DNA of 64,000 nt from Azonexaceae bacterium s22. Lineage in GTDB: Bacteria > Pseudomonadota > Gammaproteobacteria > Burkholderiales > Rhodocyclaceae. Position 1 is the stretch's first letter. Each line of letters begins with the position of its first letter. Both the position numbers and the translations under genes were made by a program. The notes beneath the pieces are model-generated. The model had not been told where the DNA came from. It made no database searches and saw only the letters and a list, made by a program, of their open reading frames with translations. The stretch covers positions 111,693 to 175,692 of the forward strand of contig WYCU01000007.1 of NCBI GenBank assembly GCA_016617495.1, given 5' to 3'. Shown in pieces: positions 35,016-43,534 of this stretch.

Positions 35016-35285
35016 ATGCGCAATCACCTCATCGCCTTCCTCGCCACCTCTGCCGTCGCCCTCGGCCTCTCCGGGTGCGCCAACAACGCGCCGGCACCGG
35101 CCGAGAAACCTCCCGCCCCCGCCGCCGCTGCGCCCACTCCGGCCGCAAAAGCGCCGCAATGCTGGAACGGCGATGCCGGCAAGTTCGAAGACGTGGGCGC
35201 CAAAACCACGATTTCCGGCGTAACCGTGGCCTGCGAAAAAACCTCCGACGGCAAGAACGCGCAGTGGATGGGTATCAAGAAATAA
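35016..35285 (+). CDS. Lipoprotein with Ala/Pro-rich linker, 89 residues
   Basis: The signal MRNHLIAFLATSAVALGLSGC ends in lipobox LSGC. A flexible Ala-Pro linker (residues about 25-46) and a small C-terminal part with two cysteines (QCWNGDAGKFED; VTVACEKTSDGK) follow. GCGGAG precedes ATG 35016. A terminator follows. Function unknown. Confidence 0.7.
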   Translation: MRNHLIAFLATSAVALGLSGCANNAPAPAEKPPAPAAAAPTPAAKAPQCWNGDAGKFEDVGAKTTISGVTVACEKTSDGKNAQWMGIKK

Positions 35286-35308
35286 ACGGAAGTCGCCGGT
35301 AACACTTT

Positions 35309-35336
35309 GCGCCGCCTGCGGGCGGCGTTTTTATTG
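35309..35336 (+). terminator. Intrinsic terminator after the lipoprotein gene
   Basis: GC stem CGCCGCC/GGGCGGCG around a short loop, then TTTTTATT. Confidence 0.8.
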
Positions 35337-35531
35337 GCAATGCGGGAGACCGGAGGAAGGCATGGTTCGCCGCAGCCTGATCCGCCATGTCGGCCGCGGC
35401 AGGACTAAGGGCGCACCTCCAAACGATTGCCAAGGCAGTGAATGCATGGGCGCATCATTGCCCCACGCTCATGCAGCCATCCGCGGCGCGCTTATTGGGT
35501 CGCCCCCGCCCCAATGCGATAATCCTGCCCC

Positions 35532-38500
35532 ATGAATCAAGCACGACCGAAAGACGCCAGTTCGCGGCGCGACGATCCTCTGGCCAAGACGCTGACTGCC
35601 GATGCGCGCCGCTTACGCGGGCTGCAGCGCGAATTGTCGCGGTCGACCGGTGAAAAACGGCAAAAATTGCAGGCGGATTTGGGGCAACTGCTGAACCAGT
35701 CGCAGGCTGCGGTGCTTGAGCGCCGCGGCAAGTTGCCGAAACCGGAATTCCAGCCGGAACTGCCGGTCAATGAAAAGCGAGCCGACATCGCCGAACTGAT
35801 CGCCAACCACCAGGTGGTGATCGTTTGCGGCGAAACCGGCTCGGGCAAGACGACGCAGTTGCCGAAGATTTGCCTCGACCTCGGCATCGGCGCACGCGGC
35901 TTGATCGGCCATACGCAGCCGCGCCGGTTGGCGGCGCGTTCGGTGGCGACGCGGCTGGCGCAGGAGTTGAAGACGCAGGTTGGCGCGGGCGTCGGCGTCA
36001 AAATCCGCTTCCACGACAAGTCCACCGCGGACTCGTGGGTCAAATTGATGACCGACGGGATTCTGCTCGCCGAGTCGCAGTCCGATCCCTATCTGAACGC
36101 CTACGAGGCGATCATCATCGACGAGGCGCACGAGCGCAGCCTGAACATCGATTTCCTGCTCGGCTACCTCAAGCAGTTGCTGCCCAAGCGCCCTGACCTG
36201 AAGCTGATCATCACCTCGGCGACCATCGACGCCGAGCGCTTCGCCAACCATTTCGGACGCGAAGGCAAGCCGGCCCCGGTGATTGAAGTCTCGGGCCGGC
36301 TGTATCCGGTCGAAGTGCGTTATCGCCCGGTCGACGATCTGGAAAAGCAGGACGATGAGCGCGATCTGTACGACGCCATTGTCGATGCCGCCGACGAACT
36401 GGCGCGCCTGGGGCCGGGCGACATCCTCGTCTTCCTGCCCGGCGAGCGGGAGATTCGCGAGGCGGCTGAAGCCTTGCGCAAGCACGCGTTGGCGCGGCCG
36501 GGCATGAGTACGGCGCATGCGCCGGAAATTCTGCCGCTGTTCTCGCGTCTCTCGGCTGGCGAGCAGGACCGCATCTTCAAGCCCTCTGGCGGCCAGCGGC
36601 GTATCGTGCTGGCGACCAACGTGGCGGAAACTTCGCTCACCGTGCCGGGTATCCGCTATGTGATCGACACCGGACTGGCGCGGGTTAAACGTTACTCCTA
36701 CCGCAACAAGGTCGAGCAGTTGCAGGTCGAGAAGATTTCGCAGGCGGCGGCGCGGCAGCGGGCCGGTCGTTGCGGCCGCGTGGCGTCCGGCGTCTGCGTG
36801 CGCCTGTACGACGAGGCGGATTTCAACGCCCGCCCGGCTTTCACCGATCCGGAAATCCTGCGTTCCTCGTTGGCCGGCGTCATCCTGCGCATGAAGTCAC
36901 TGCGCCTGACCGATGTCGAGAGCTTTCCGTTCATCGAGCCGCCGCCGAACAAGGCGATCAGCGACGGTTATGCGCTATTGCAGGAACTGGGCGGGCTGGA
37001 CGATGAGCATCGCCTGACCAAAGTCGGCGAGGCCCTGGCCAAGCTGCCGCTCGATCCGCGCATCGGCCGCATGCTGGTCGCCGCGCGCGATCTCGGCTGC
37101 CTCAAGGAAGTGCTGATCATCGCCGCTGCGCTCTCCGTTCAGGATCCGCGCGAGCGGCCGCAGGACCGCCAGCAGGCGGCGGACGAGAAGCACAAGCAGT
37201 TCGCTGACGAGAAATCCGAGTTCCTGACCTGGGTCAAGCTGTGGAATTGGTTCAAGTCTGCGGTGGAGGGCAAGAAATCGAACAAATCGCTGGTCGATAC
37301 CGTGCACGCCCATTTCCTCTCCTACCTGCGCCTGCGCGAGTGGCGCGAGGTGCATGGGCAGCTGCACGCGATGGTCACCGAGCTGGGCTGGAAGGAAAAC
37401 GAGATTCCCGGCACCTACGACGCCATCCACATGGCGCTGCTCTCCGGCCTCTTGGGCAACATCGGCTGCAAGTCGGACGAGTCCGGCTATTACCTTGGCG
37501 CGCGGGGCATCCGTTATTTGATTCATCCGTCGTCGCCACTGCAAAAGAAGGCCGGCAAGTGGATCATGGCCGCGGAGATCACCGAGACGACGCGCCTCTT
37601 CGGGCGCTGTGTGGCCCGCATTGAAGATGCCTGGATCGAGAAAGTGGGCGCTCACCTCATCAAGCGCCAGTACTTCGATCCGCACTGGGAAAAGAAGGCC
37701 ATGCAGGTCGCCGGCTGGGAGCGGACGACGCTGTACGGCATCGTCATCAACCCCAAGCGGCGCATCCATTACGGGCCGTTGGCGCCTGCCGAAGCGCGCG
37801 AGATATTCATCCGCCAAGGGCTGGTCGCCGAGGAAATCGACGAGAGTTTCGCCAAACGCTGGCCGTTCTTCCAACACAATCAGCGGCAGATTCGCGACAT
37901 CGAGAAGATCGAGCACAAGCAGCGCCGCCAGGATGTGCTGGTCGACGATGAGCTGATCTACGCCTTCTATGACCATCTGATTCCGGAAGGCATCCACAAC
38001 GGCGCGACCTTCGACCACTGGCGCAAGACTGCCGAGCAGGAAAACCCCAAGCTGCTCTTCCTGGCCAAAGACGACCTGATGCGCCATTCGGCGGCGGGCG
38101 TGACCACCGAGGCCTTCCCACATCATCTCAAGGTCGGCGGCGTGGAATACGCGCTCACTTATCACTTCGAGCCGGGTTCGCCGCGCGATGGCGTGACGCT
38201 GACCTTGCCGCTGGCGCAGCTCAACCAGATTCCCGCGGCGCGCATGGAATGGCTGGTGCCGGGGCTGATGAAAGAAAAGCTGGTGCAGCTGATCAAGACG
38301 CTGCCGCAGAAAATCCGCGCCAAGCTGGTACCGGTGCCGGAGTTCGTCGATGAATTTCTCGCCGCCACGGCGGGTAATGACAAGAAGATGAATCAGGGCG
38401 TCATCACGCCGCTGATCGATTTCATCCTCGAAGCACGCGGCCTCAATGCCCGCGGTTGGGCGGTGACGCCGGACGCCTTCCGTCCCGATGCGCTACCGCC

Positions 38501-39497
38501 GCACTTTTCGATGAACTACAAGTTGATTGACGAACACGGCCGCCAGCTCGACATGAACCGCAGCCTGGTGGCGCTGCGTGCGGAATGGGGCAAGGAGGCG
38601 AAGGAGGAATTCGCCGAGCTGCATGAAACGCCTTCCGAATACACCCGGCTCACCGACTGGACTTTCGGCGAATTGCCGGAACTGATGGAAGTGCCGGTCG
38701 GCAAGCAGACGGTGATCGGCTACCCGGCGCTGACCGACGATGGCGAAACGGTCAGCCTGAAGGTCTTCGATTCGGCGGAAGAAGCCGCTGAGGTGCATCG
38801 CAAGGGGCTGACCCGCCTGTTCATGATCCACTTCCGCGAGCAGGTGAAGTACTTCGACAAAAACGTTCCCGGCCTCACCCAGATGGGCATGCAATACATG
38901 GCCCTCGGCACGACGGACGAGCTGAAGCGGCAGATCGTCGACCTCACCTTCGAGCGCGCCTGCCTGACCGAGCCACTGCCGACCACGCCAGAGGCGTTCA
39001 AGGCACGTTGCGCCGAGGCCAAGGCGCGGCTGGGGCTGATCATGCAGGAAGTAGCGCGGCTGGTCGGCACGATCCTGGGCGAGTGGCAGACGGTGAGCAA
39101 GAAGCTGGCCGCTTACAAAGCCTATCCGGAAGTCCTCAAGGATATCGAGGCGCAATTGAAGCGGCTGATCGGGAAGCGCTTCGTCGTCGAAACGCCTTTC
39201 GAGCGCCTGCAACAGTTCCCGCGCTACCTGAAAGCCATCGGCGTACGGCTCGACAAACTGAAGGCCAGCCCGGCCCGCGATGCGCAATCGATGGCGGATT
39301 ATGCCAAGCTATGGACCAACTACGAGCGCCGCGCCTTGCAACTTGCCAAGATGGGCGCGGTCGATCCGCAGATTGAACAATTCCGCTGGCTGATGGAAGA
39401 ATTACGCGTTGGCCTCTTCGCGCAGGAACTGCGTACGCCGGTGCCGGTATCGGTCAAACGACTGGAAAAGCAATGGGAAGGAATCAAGCATGGCTGA
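35532..39497 (+). CDS. hrpA: ATP-dependent RNA helicase HrpA (DEAH box)
   Basis: 1321 residues, close to E. coli HrpA (1300). The helicase core has CGETGSGKTTQLPK near residue 101, DEAHERS near 198, ITSATID near 224 and the QRRIVLATNVAETSLTVPG/QRAGRCGR motifs. HA2, OB and the long DUF3418 C-terminus follow. HrpA helps resolve stalled ribosomes and processes some fimbrial mRNAs. Repeat copy I is read in frame 2 near residue 35 (LSRSTGEKRQKLQ) in the N-terminal helical region. No good ribosome site is evident before ATG 35532. Confidence 0.95.
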   Translation: MNQARPKDASSRRDDPLAKTLTADARRLRGLQRELSRSTGEKRQKLQADLGQLLNQSQAAVLERRGKLPKPEFQPELPVNEKRADIAELIANHQVVIVCGETGSGKTTQLPKICLDLGIGARGLIGHTQPRRLAARSVATRLAQELKTQVGAGVGVKIRFHDKSTADSWVKLMTDGILLAESQSDPYLNAYEAIIIDEAHERSLNIDFLLGYLKQLLPKRPDLKLIITSATIDAERFANHFGREGKPAPVIEVSGRLYPVEVRYRPVDDLEKQDDERDLYDAIVDAADELARLGPGDILVFLPGEREIREAAEALRKHALARPGMSTAHAPEILPLFSRLSAGEQDRIFKPSGGQRRIVLATNVAETSLTVPGIRYVIDTGLARVKRYSYRNKVEQLQVEKISQAAARQRAGRCGRVASGVCVRLYDEADFNARPAFTDPEILRSSLAGVILRMKSLRLTDVESFPFIEPPPNKAISDGYALLQELGGLDDEHRLTKVGEALAKLPLDPRIGRMLVAARDLGCLKEVLIIAAALSVQDPRERPQDRQQAADEKHKQFADEKSEFLTWVKLWNWFKSAVEGKKSNKSLVDTVHAHFLSYLRLREWREVHGQLHAMVTELGWKENEIPGTYDAIHMALLSGLLGNIGCKSDESGYYLGARGIRYLIHPSSPLQKKAGKWIMAAEITETTRLFGRCVARIEDAWIEKVGAHLIKRQYFDPHWEKKAMQVAGWERTTLYGIVINPKRRIHYGPLAPAEAREIFIRQGLVAEEIDESFAKRWPFFQHNQRQIRDIEKIEHKQRRQDVLVDDELIYAFYDHLIPEGIHNGATFDHWRKTAEQENPKLLFLAKDDLMRHSAAGVTTEAFPHHLKVGGVEYALTYHFEPGSPRDGVTLTLPLAQLNQIPAARMEWLVPGLMKEKLVQLIKTLPQKIRAKLVPVPEFVDEFLAATAGNDKKMNQGVITPLIDFILEARGLNARGWAVTPDAFRPDALPPHFSMNYKLIDEHGRQLDMNRSLVALRAEWGKEAKEEFAELHETPSEYTRLTDWTFGELPELMEVPVGKQTVIGYPALTDDGETVSLKVFDSAEEAAEVHRKGLTRLFMIHFREQVKYFDKNVPGLTQMGMQYMALGTTDELKRQIVDLTFERACLTEPLPTTPEAFKARCAEAKARLGLIMQEVARLVGTILGEWQTVSKKLAAYKAYPEVLKDIEAQLKRLIGKRFVVETPFERLQQFPRYLKAIGVRLDKLKASPARDAQSMADYAKLWTNYERRALQLAKMGAVDPQIEQFRWLMEELRVGLFAQELRTPVPVSVKRLEKQWEGIKHG
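35632..35669 (+). repeat. Dispersed repeat, copy I
   Basis: AATTGTCGCGGTCGACC then GGTGAAAAACGGCAAAAATTG. Read in frame 2 of hrpA as LSRSTGEKRQKL. Confidence 0.9.
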
Positions 39498-40224
39498 TGT
39501 GGTCCTCGCGCTGATGCGCACGCTCGCCAGTTTGCGCCAGGGGCGCATCTGGCTTTATGTGCTCGCGCCGGCACTGGTATCCCTCGTACTCTGGATCGTG
39601 CTGACGATCTGGGGGCTGGGGCAAATGGTGCAGTGGCTGCTCGGGCATCAGCCGCTGACCCTGCTGGTCGCCTGGGGAATCGCCTGGCTCGCCACCCTGC
39701 TGGCCTATCTGGGCGCCTGGATGGCGATCTTTGCCATGGCCTATCTGACGGCCTCGCTGCTCGCCGCGATCATTGTGCTGCCCTTGCTGCTCAAACATCT
39801 CGCCAGCACCGACTACACGGACCTCGCCCCCTTGGGCAAAGACAGCTTCAGCGCGGCCGCGGTCAACAGCGTGGTGGCTTCGTTGCTGTTCATCGTCGGC
39901 TGGGTAATCACCCTCCCACTCTGGATCATCCCCGGCATGTCGCTGATCCTGCCGATGCTGCTGATGGCCTGGTACAACCGGCGGACCTTTGCCTATGATG
40001 CGCTCTCCATGCACGCGACCGAAGCCGAATGGCGTGCCCTGCGCCCGCGCACCAAAACATCCATGTTCATGCTCGGGCTGACCATGGCCCTGCTCGCCCA
40101 CGTACCGCTTCTGGGCCTGCTGGTTCCGGCATTGGCCGCACTGTCATTCGTGCATTACGGACTGGAAGCGCTCCGCCAGATGCGCGGCGGCGCCGTACTT
40201 ACCATTGAAAAGGAGCCCTCATGA
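39490..40224 (+). CDS. EI24-domain membrane protein
   Basis: 244 residues with about six hydrophobic segments (LYVLAPALVSLVLWIVLTIWGLG; LTLLVAWGIAWLATLLAYLGAWMAIFAMAYL; VVASLLFIVGWVITLPLWIIPGMSLILPMLL; LGLTMALLAHVPLLGLLVPALAAL). The EI24 group includes CysZ, a sulfate channel, but many members have no known role. ATG 39490 overlaps the hrpA stop by 8 bp. The segment AWYNRRTFAYDALSMHAT is typical of betaproteobacterial members. Confidence 0.82.
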   Translation: MADVVLALMRTLASLRQGRIWLYVLAPALVSLVLWIVLTIWGLGQMVQWLLGHQPLTLLVAWGIAWLATLLAYLGAWMAIFAMAYLTASLLAAIIVLPLLLKHLASTDYTDLAPLGKDSFSAAAVNSVVASLLFIVGWVITLPLWIIPGMSLILPMLLMAWYNRRTFAYDALSMHATEAEWRALRPRTKTSMFMLGLTMALLAHVPLLGLLVPALAALSFVHYGLEALRQMRGGAVLTIEKEPS

Positions 40225-40985
40225 GTCGCTGTTTCGGCGCCATCGTCATTGGAGACGAAATTCTTTCGGGCAAACGGCAGGACAAGCATTTCGCCAAGAT
40301 CGCCGAATTGCTCGGCGCACGCGGCCTGCGCTTGTCGTGGGTGGAATATCTGGGCGATGACCGCAAACGCCTGACCGAAACCTTCAAGCGAACGATGGCT
40401 GCCGGCGACGTGGTGTTTTCTTGCGGCGGCATCGGCAATACGCCGGATGACCACACGCGCCAGGCCGTGGCGGCCGCCCTGGGCGTTTCGCTCGAACTGC
40501 ATCCGGAAGGTTTCGAGGAATTGAAAGTTCGCTTCGCCGACGAAGAAATTTCCGAACAGCGCAAGCAGCTCGTCACGTTTCCCGCTGGCGTACAAATCGT
40601 ACCCAACCCATTCAACCGTATCCCCGGATTCATGGCGAACGAACACTACTTCGTTCCCGGCTTCCCGCAAATGGCCCATCCGATGATCGAATGGGCGCTC
40701 GACACGTTCTACAAGGATGAATTCAAACCGGTGGCCGAAACGGTGGAAAAAGCCTTCCTGCTCACCGGGCCGACCGCCTACGAAAGTGCGCTTCTCGACC
40801 TGATGGAACGCATCGTGGCCAATTACCCGACCCTGCGCCTGTTTTCCCTGCCCTCCCTCGTCGGCAAGGAACGCAAGCACCTTGAACTGGGCGTCGAAGG
40901 CGCACCCGCGCTGGTTGATCGGGCCATTGAAGAAATCCGCCAGGAAGTCGAAAGACGCCATATCCATTGGGTCTGGCGCGCCTGA
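40221..40985 (+). CDS. CinA-like molybdopterin-binding (MoCF) domain protein
   Basis: 254 residues. Starts FGAIVIGDEILSGKRQDKHFAKIAELL, then VFSCGGIGNTPDDHTRQAVAAALG, the nucleotide/cofactor-binding loop of the MoaB/CinA-N fold. No C-terminal NMN deamidase domain, so it is a short CinA-like protein of unknown function. Overlaps the EI24 gene by 4 bp. Confidence 0.85.
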   Translation: MSRCFGAIVIGDEILSGKRQDKHFAKIAELLGARGLRLSWVEYLGDDRKRLTETFKRTMAAGDVVFSCGGIGNTPDDHTRQAVAAALGVSLELHPEGFEELKVRFADEEISEQRKQLVTFPAGVQIVPNPFNRIPGFMANEHYFVPGFPQMAHPMIEWALDTFYKDEFKPVAETVEKAFLLTGPTAYESALLDLMERIVANYPTLRLFSLPSLVGKERKHLELGVEGAPALVDRAIEEIRQEVERRHIHWVWRA

Positions 40986-40999
40986 CACAAGCACGAACG

Positions 41000-41488
41000 A
41001 TGAAACCAGCCACCCACCCCACCGCATTGCGCACGCAACAACTCCTCGACTGCGCCGGCCTGGCGACCCGAGTGGTCGAGTTCGAACAGCCGACACGCAC
41101 CAGCGCGGAAGCCGCCAAAGCCATTGGCTGCACCATCGCCGAAATCGCAAAATCGGTGGTTTTCCGCAACAAGAGTGGCGACGGTGCGGTCGTCGTTGTC
41201 GCGAGCGGCGCCAATCGCGTCAGCGAAGCCAAGGTCGCCGCGGCACTCGGCTTACGGCTGGGCCGTGCCAATGTGGACTTTGTGCGTGCCGCCACCGGTT
41301 ACGTCATTGGCGGTGTAGCGCCGGTTGGCCATAGCGGCCCCGTCACGCTCCTGCTCGATGAGGATTTGCGTCAGTTCGCGACGATCTGGGCAGCTGCCGG
41401 AACGCCGTTCTCGGTATTTCCGTTGCCCCCGGATTCATTGCAAACCCTGACCGGAGCGGTCTGGGCCAACGTCCGCGAGGATTGTTGA
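41000..41488 (+). CDS. YbaK/EbsC-family aminoacyl-tRNA deacylase
   Basis: 162 residues of the trans-editing fold related to the ProRS INS domain. The catalytic lysine is in EIAKSVVFRN, and the substrate-pocket segment is GYVIGGVAPVGH. The family hydrolyses mischarged tRNAs such as Cys- or Ala-tRNAPro; subfamily specificity is not clear. ATG 41000 is 14 bp after the CinA-like stop, so it probably ends this operon. Confidence 0.85.
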   Translation: MKPATHPTALRTQQLLDCAGLATRVVEFEQPTRTSAEAAKAIGCTIAEIAKSVVFRNKSGDGAVVVVASGANRVSEAKVAAALGLRLGRANVDFVRAATGYVIGGVAPVGHSGPVTLLLDEDLRQFATIWAAAGTPFSVFPLPPDSLQTLTGAVWANVREDC

Positions 41489-41515
41489 TTCATTGCCACA
41501 AAAGAATCCGCGCAT

Positions 41516-41546
41516 AAAAAAGCCCGCGTAAAACGCGGGCTTTTTT
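41516..41546. terminator. Bidirectional intrinsic terminator
   Basis: Perfect 14-bp stem AAAAAGCCCGCGT/ACGCGGGCTTTTT region with a 3-base loop. T runs on both strands serve the convergent ybaK-like and phasin genes. Confidence 0.92.
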
Positions 41547-41560
41547 AGAAAGCGAAACGC

Positions 41561-42121
41561 TTACTTGGACTTCTTGGCCGCGGCAGCAGTAGCGCTCACC
41601 GCTTTGGTGGTCGCCGTGGTAGCGGCCTTGACGTTCGCTTCGGCGATATCGGAGAGTTGCTTGGCCATTGAGGTCATCTGGTCGAAAGCCTTGGTCGAAG
41701 CGCTCAACAGGGAATCCATGGTGGCAGCGAAAACTTCGCCCCCAACCGGGGTGGCCGACTTGGCTTGTTCGACAGCACTGGCAGCATTCTTGGAGAAGCT
41801 GCTGTACTGCGATTCGAACACTGCGGAAACTTCCTTCTGCATGCTGGCAACGAGATCGTAGATGCTGCGGGAATAGTCGACCATCTTGTCGACATTCGGC
41901 TTGGCCAGCTCGCTATTCAGCTTGGCCAGTTCGCTAGGGTCCTTGGCGGACATCAATTGCTGGGCATTGGCCACGGTGCTGTTGAAAAACTCGCGCGACG
42001 CGGCCATGTTCAACGCGGTCAGGCGCTCCACGCCGTTAAAGGCCGTACGCAACAAGGCCATCATGACTTCGGCGTTGGCTTTCTGGGCAGCTGCCACTTG
42101 CTCAAGATTCGGTTTGCTCAT
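41561..42121 (-). CDS. Phasin (PhaP-type), second copy
   Basis: 186 residues, helical, with the Phasin_2 pattern (LEQVAAAQKANAEVMMALLRTAFNGVERLTALNMAASREFF). It ends in an Ala-rich amphipathic tail and KKSK. Phasins coat polyhydroxyalkanoate granules. It is paralogous to the gene upstream, and the shared C-terminal pattern (ANVKAATTATTKAV) is obvious. ATG 42121 has AGAAGACG before it; the frame could start 4 codons earlier. A terminator separates it from the first phasin, so read-through may set its level. Confidence 0.9.
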   Translation of the reverse strand: MSKPNLEQVAAAQKANAEVMMALLRTAFNGVERLTALNMAASREFFNSTVANAQQLMSAKDPSELAKLNSELAKPNVDKMVDYSRSIYDLVASMQKEVSAVFESQYSSFSKNAASAVEQAKSATPVGGEVFAATMDSLLSASTKAFDQMTSMAKQLSDIAEANVKAATTATTKAVSATAAAAKKSK

Positions 42122-42144
42122 CGTCTTCTCCAATCAGTTTTTTG

Positions 42145-42182
42145 CGTGTGGAAAAACTCAGCCCCCGCGTGTCGCGAGGGCT
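42145..42182 (-). terminator. Intrinsic terminator between the two phasins
   Basis: On the minus strand: stem AGCCCTCGCG/CGCGGGGGCT (one G-U pair) with a 3-base loop, then GAGTTTTTCC. Confidence 0.7.
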
Positions 42183-42192
42183 GGACTTGCGA

Positions 42193-42747
42193 TTACTTCT
42201 TCTTGCTGGCGGCGGTGGTTGCACCAACGGCCTTGACGGTGGCGTTGGTTGCGGCAGCCACGTTGGCTTCGGCGATCTCGGCGACTTGCTTGGCAGCCTT
42301 GTTCAGGTTGTCGAACGCGGACGTTGCAGCAGCGATGGCGCTCTTGACGGCAGCCACGGCGACATCGGAGCCAGCCGGGGCGGACTTGGCTGCCTTGTCG
42401 AGCAAGCCGGCGATGTTCTTCTGGAAGTCGGAGAACTGCGACTCGACCATCTTGGACAGTTCTTCCTGTGTCTGGGCAGAAATTTCATAAACGGAACGGG
42501 AGTAGGCAACAGCCTTTTCAACGTTCGGTTGAGCCAGGGAAGCCTGGATGGACATGGCTTCCTGAACGTCCTTGGCACCCATCATGGCCTTTGCGCCGGA
42601 AACGGAATCTTCAAGAACAGAACGAGCGGTGTTCAGATTCAGGGCAGCGATGCGCTCGGCAGAAGCCAGGGCGGTGTTGGCAACAGCCAGCAGGGAATCA
42701 ACAGTGGCCTTGTTGGCAGCAGCGAATTGCTCGGGGGTGGTGAACAT
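42193..42747 (-). CDS. Phasin (PhaP-type), first copy
   Basis: 184 residues with the same plan as its downstream paralogue: FTTPEQFAAANKATVDSLLAVANTALASAERIAALNLNTARSVLEDS, a central helix with KAVAYSRSVYEISAQTQEEL, and an Ala/Thr-rich C-terminus ending in lysines. TGAGGAGATT before ATG 42747 is a strong ribosome site. A consensus promoter and palindromic operators lie upstream. Together with the MaoC hydratase it points to polyhydroxyalkanoate storage. Confidence 0.92.
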   Translation of the reverse strand: MFTTPEQFAAANKATVDSLLAVANTALASAERIAALNLNTARSVLEDSVSGAKAMMGAKDVQEAMSIQASLAQPNVEKAVAYSRSVYEISAQTQEELSKMVESQFSDFQKNIAGLLDKAAKSAPAGSDVAVAAVKSAIAAATSAFDNLNKAAKQVAEIAEANVAAATNATVKAVGATTAASKKK

Positions 42748-42836
42748 TGGGAATCTCCTCAGTTTGAAAGTTCATGCAGAAACAGGACAACCGCTGCAGT
42801 GCGACCGACGCAAGCTATGCTGCACTGCACCATGGG

Positions 42837-42854
42837 TTCAATTATAGAATTGAA
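42837..42854. promoter_or_regulatory. Palindrome over the phasin -10 box
   Basis: TTCAATT-ATAG-AATTGAA, perfect 7-bp arms. It covers the -10 hexamer of the phasin promoter, so a bound protein would block RNA polymerase. Confidence 0.5.
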
Positions 42855-42868
42855 TTCCCGGATGTCAA
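42841..42868 (-). promoter_or_regulatory. Consensus sigma-70 promoter of the phasin genes
   Basis: On the minus strand: TTGACA (42863-42868), 16-bp spacer, TATAAT (42841-42846). Both hexamers are perfect. The start is expected near 42834, giving an 87-base leader. Confidence 0.88.
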
Positions 42869-42897
42869 GTGGTTTTTGTGCACTGCACAAAAACCAC
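42869..42897. promoter_or_regulatory. 29-bp palindrome directly upstream of the phasin -35 box
   Basis: Perfect 13-bp arms GTGGTTTTTGTGC and GCACAAAAACCAC around ACT. The inner part TTGTGCACTGCACAA resembles the TGC-rich sites reported for the PHA regulator PhaR. A related TGCACTGCAC lies downstream at 42821-42830. The PhaR link is inference. Confidence 0.6.
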
Positions 42898-42940
42898 TCC
42901 GAACGCGAGAAACCCTTGCCTTTTCGAGGCTTAAGAGCGC

Positions 42941-43534
42941 TCAGGGACGCCCCCCTTGAGTCCCCGCCCCCATCGCCGGCTTTAGCTCAAGACGCGCCCC
43001 GGGCGTATCGCTATTCGCAGCCTTGTTTCGCGGCTGAATCACTGCCCGAACACGCGCAGGTTGGCCGCTCTTGTCTTTGCCTTGGCCGGCCGTGACCAGA
43101 TATTTTTCACTGATGGCATCGTAGCGGATGTAATCGCCACGGACCTGATCATCGCCACTGCGTACCCAGGCGCGCCGGAAAAGTTCGGCAACTTCGGTAT
43201 TGGTGCTGTACTCGATACGTTCAGCCTCGCCTTCGATGTATTCATCGCGCCCTTCGCGTTTCTGACGAATCCGGGCCAAGCCATCCCTGCCGCCCGTAGC
43301 AACGCCTTTCTGGAAGCCATACTGATCCTCGGTGACGACGACACGATCCGCCTGAAGCATCATCGTGCCCTTGATCAGCACGACATCGCCTTCGAGAATC
43401 TGGATTTTCTTGGCGTCATCAATCGACACCCGGTTGGCTTCAAGTTGAAGTGGCTTGTCGCGGTCGGCGCGTTCCGCATGGGCCGCCAGCGCGAAAGGTA
43501 GCAGGCACAGGACGAAAATTTTGGCGAGGTTCAT
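42941..43534 (-). CDS. lptA: LPS-transport periplasmic bridge protein LptA
   Basis: 197 residues with a signal peptide (MNLAKIFVLCLLPFALAAHA). The OstA/LptA jelly-roll follows (DKPLQLEANRVSIDDAKKIQILEGDVVLIKGTMMLQADRVVV). The C-terminus carries a Pro/Gly-rich tail beyond the usual domain. LptA oligomers carry LPS from LptC to LptD. Its ATG overlaps the lptC stop (43531-43534). Confidence 0.9.
   Translation of the reverse strand: MNLAKIFVLCLLPFALAAHAERADRDKPLQLEANRVSIDDAKKIQILEGDVVLIKGTMMLQADRVVVTEDQYGFQKGVATGGRDGLARIRQKREGRDEYIEGEAERIEYSTNTEVAELFRRAWVRSGDDQVRGDYIRYDAISEKYLVTAGQGKDKSGQPARVRAVIQPRNKAANSDTPGARLELKPAMGAGTQGGRP

Noticed and set aside
43454-43472. TTGTCGCGGTCGGCG inside lptA
   Set aside because: It encodes the conserved ADRDKPLQ region of LptA and only 12 bases match; no A-rich half is present.
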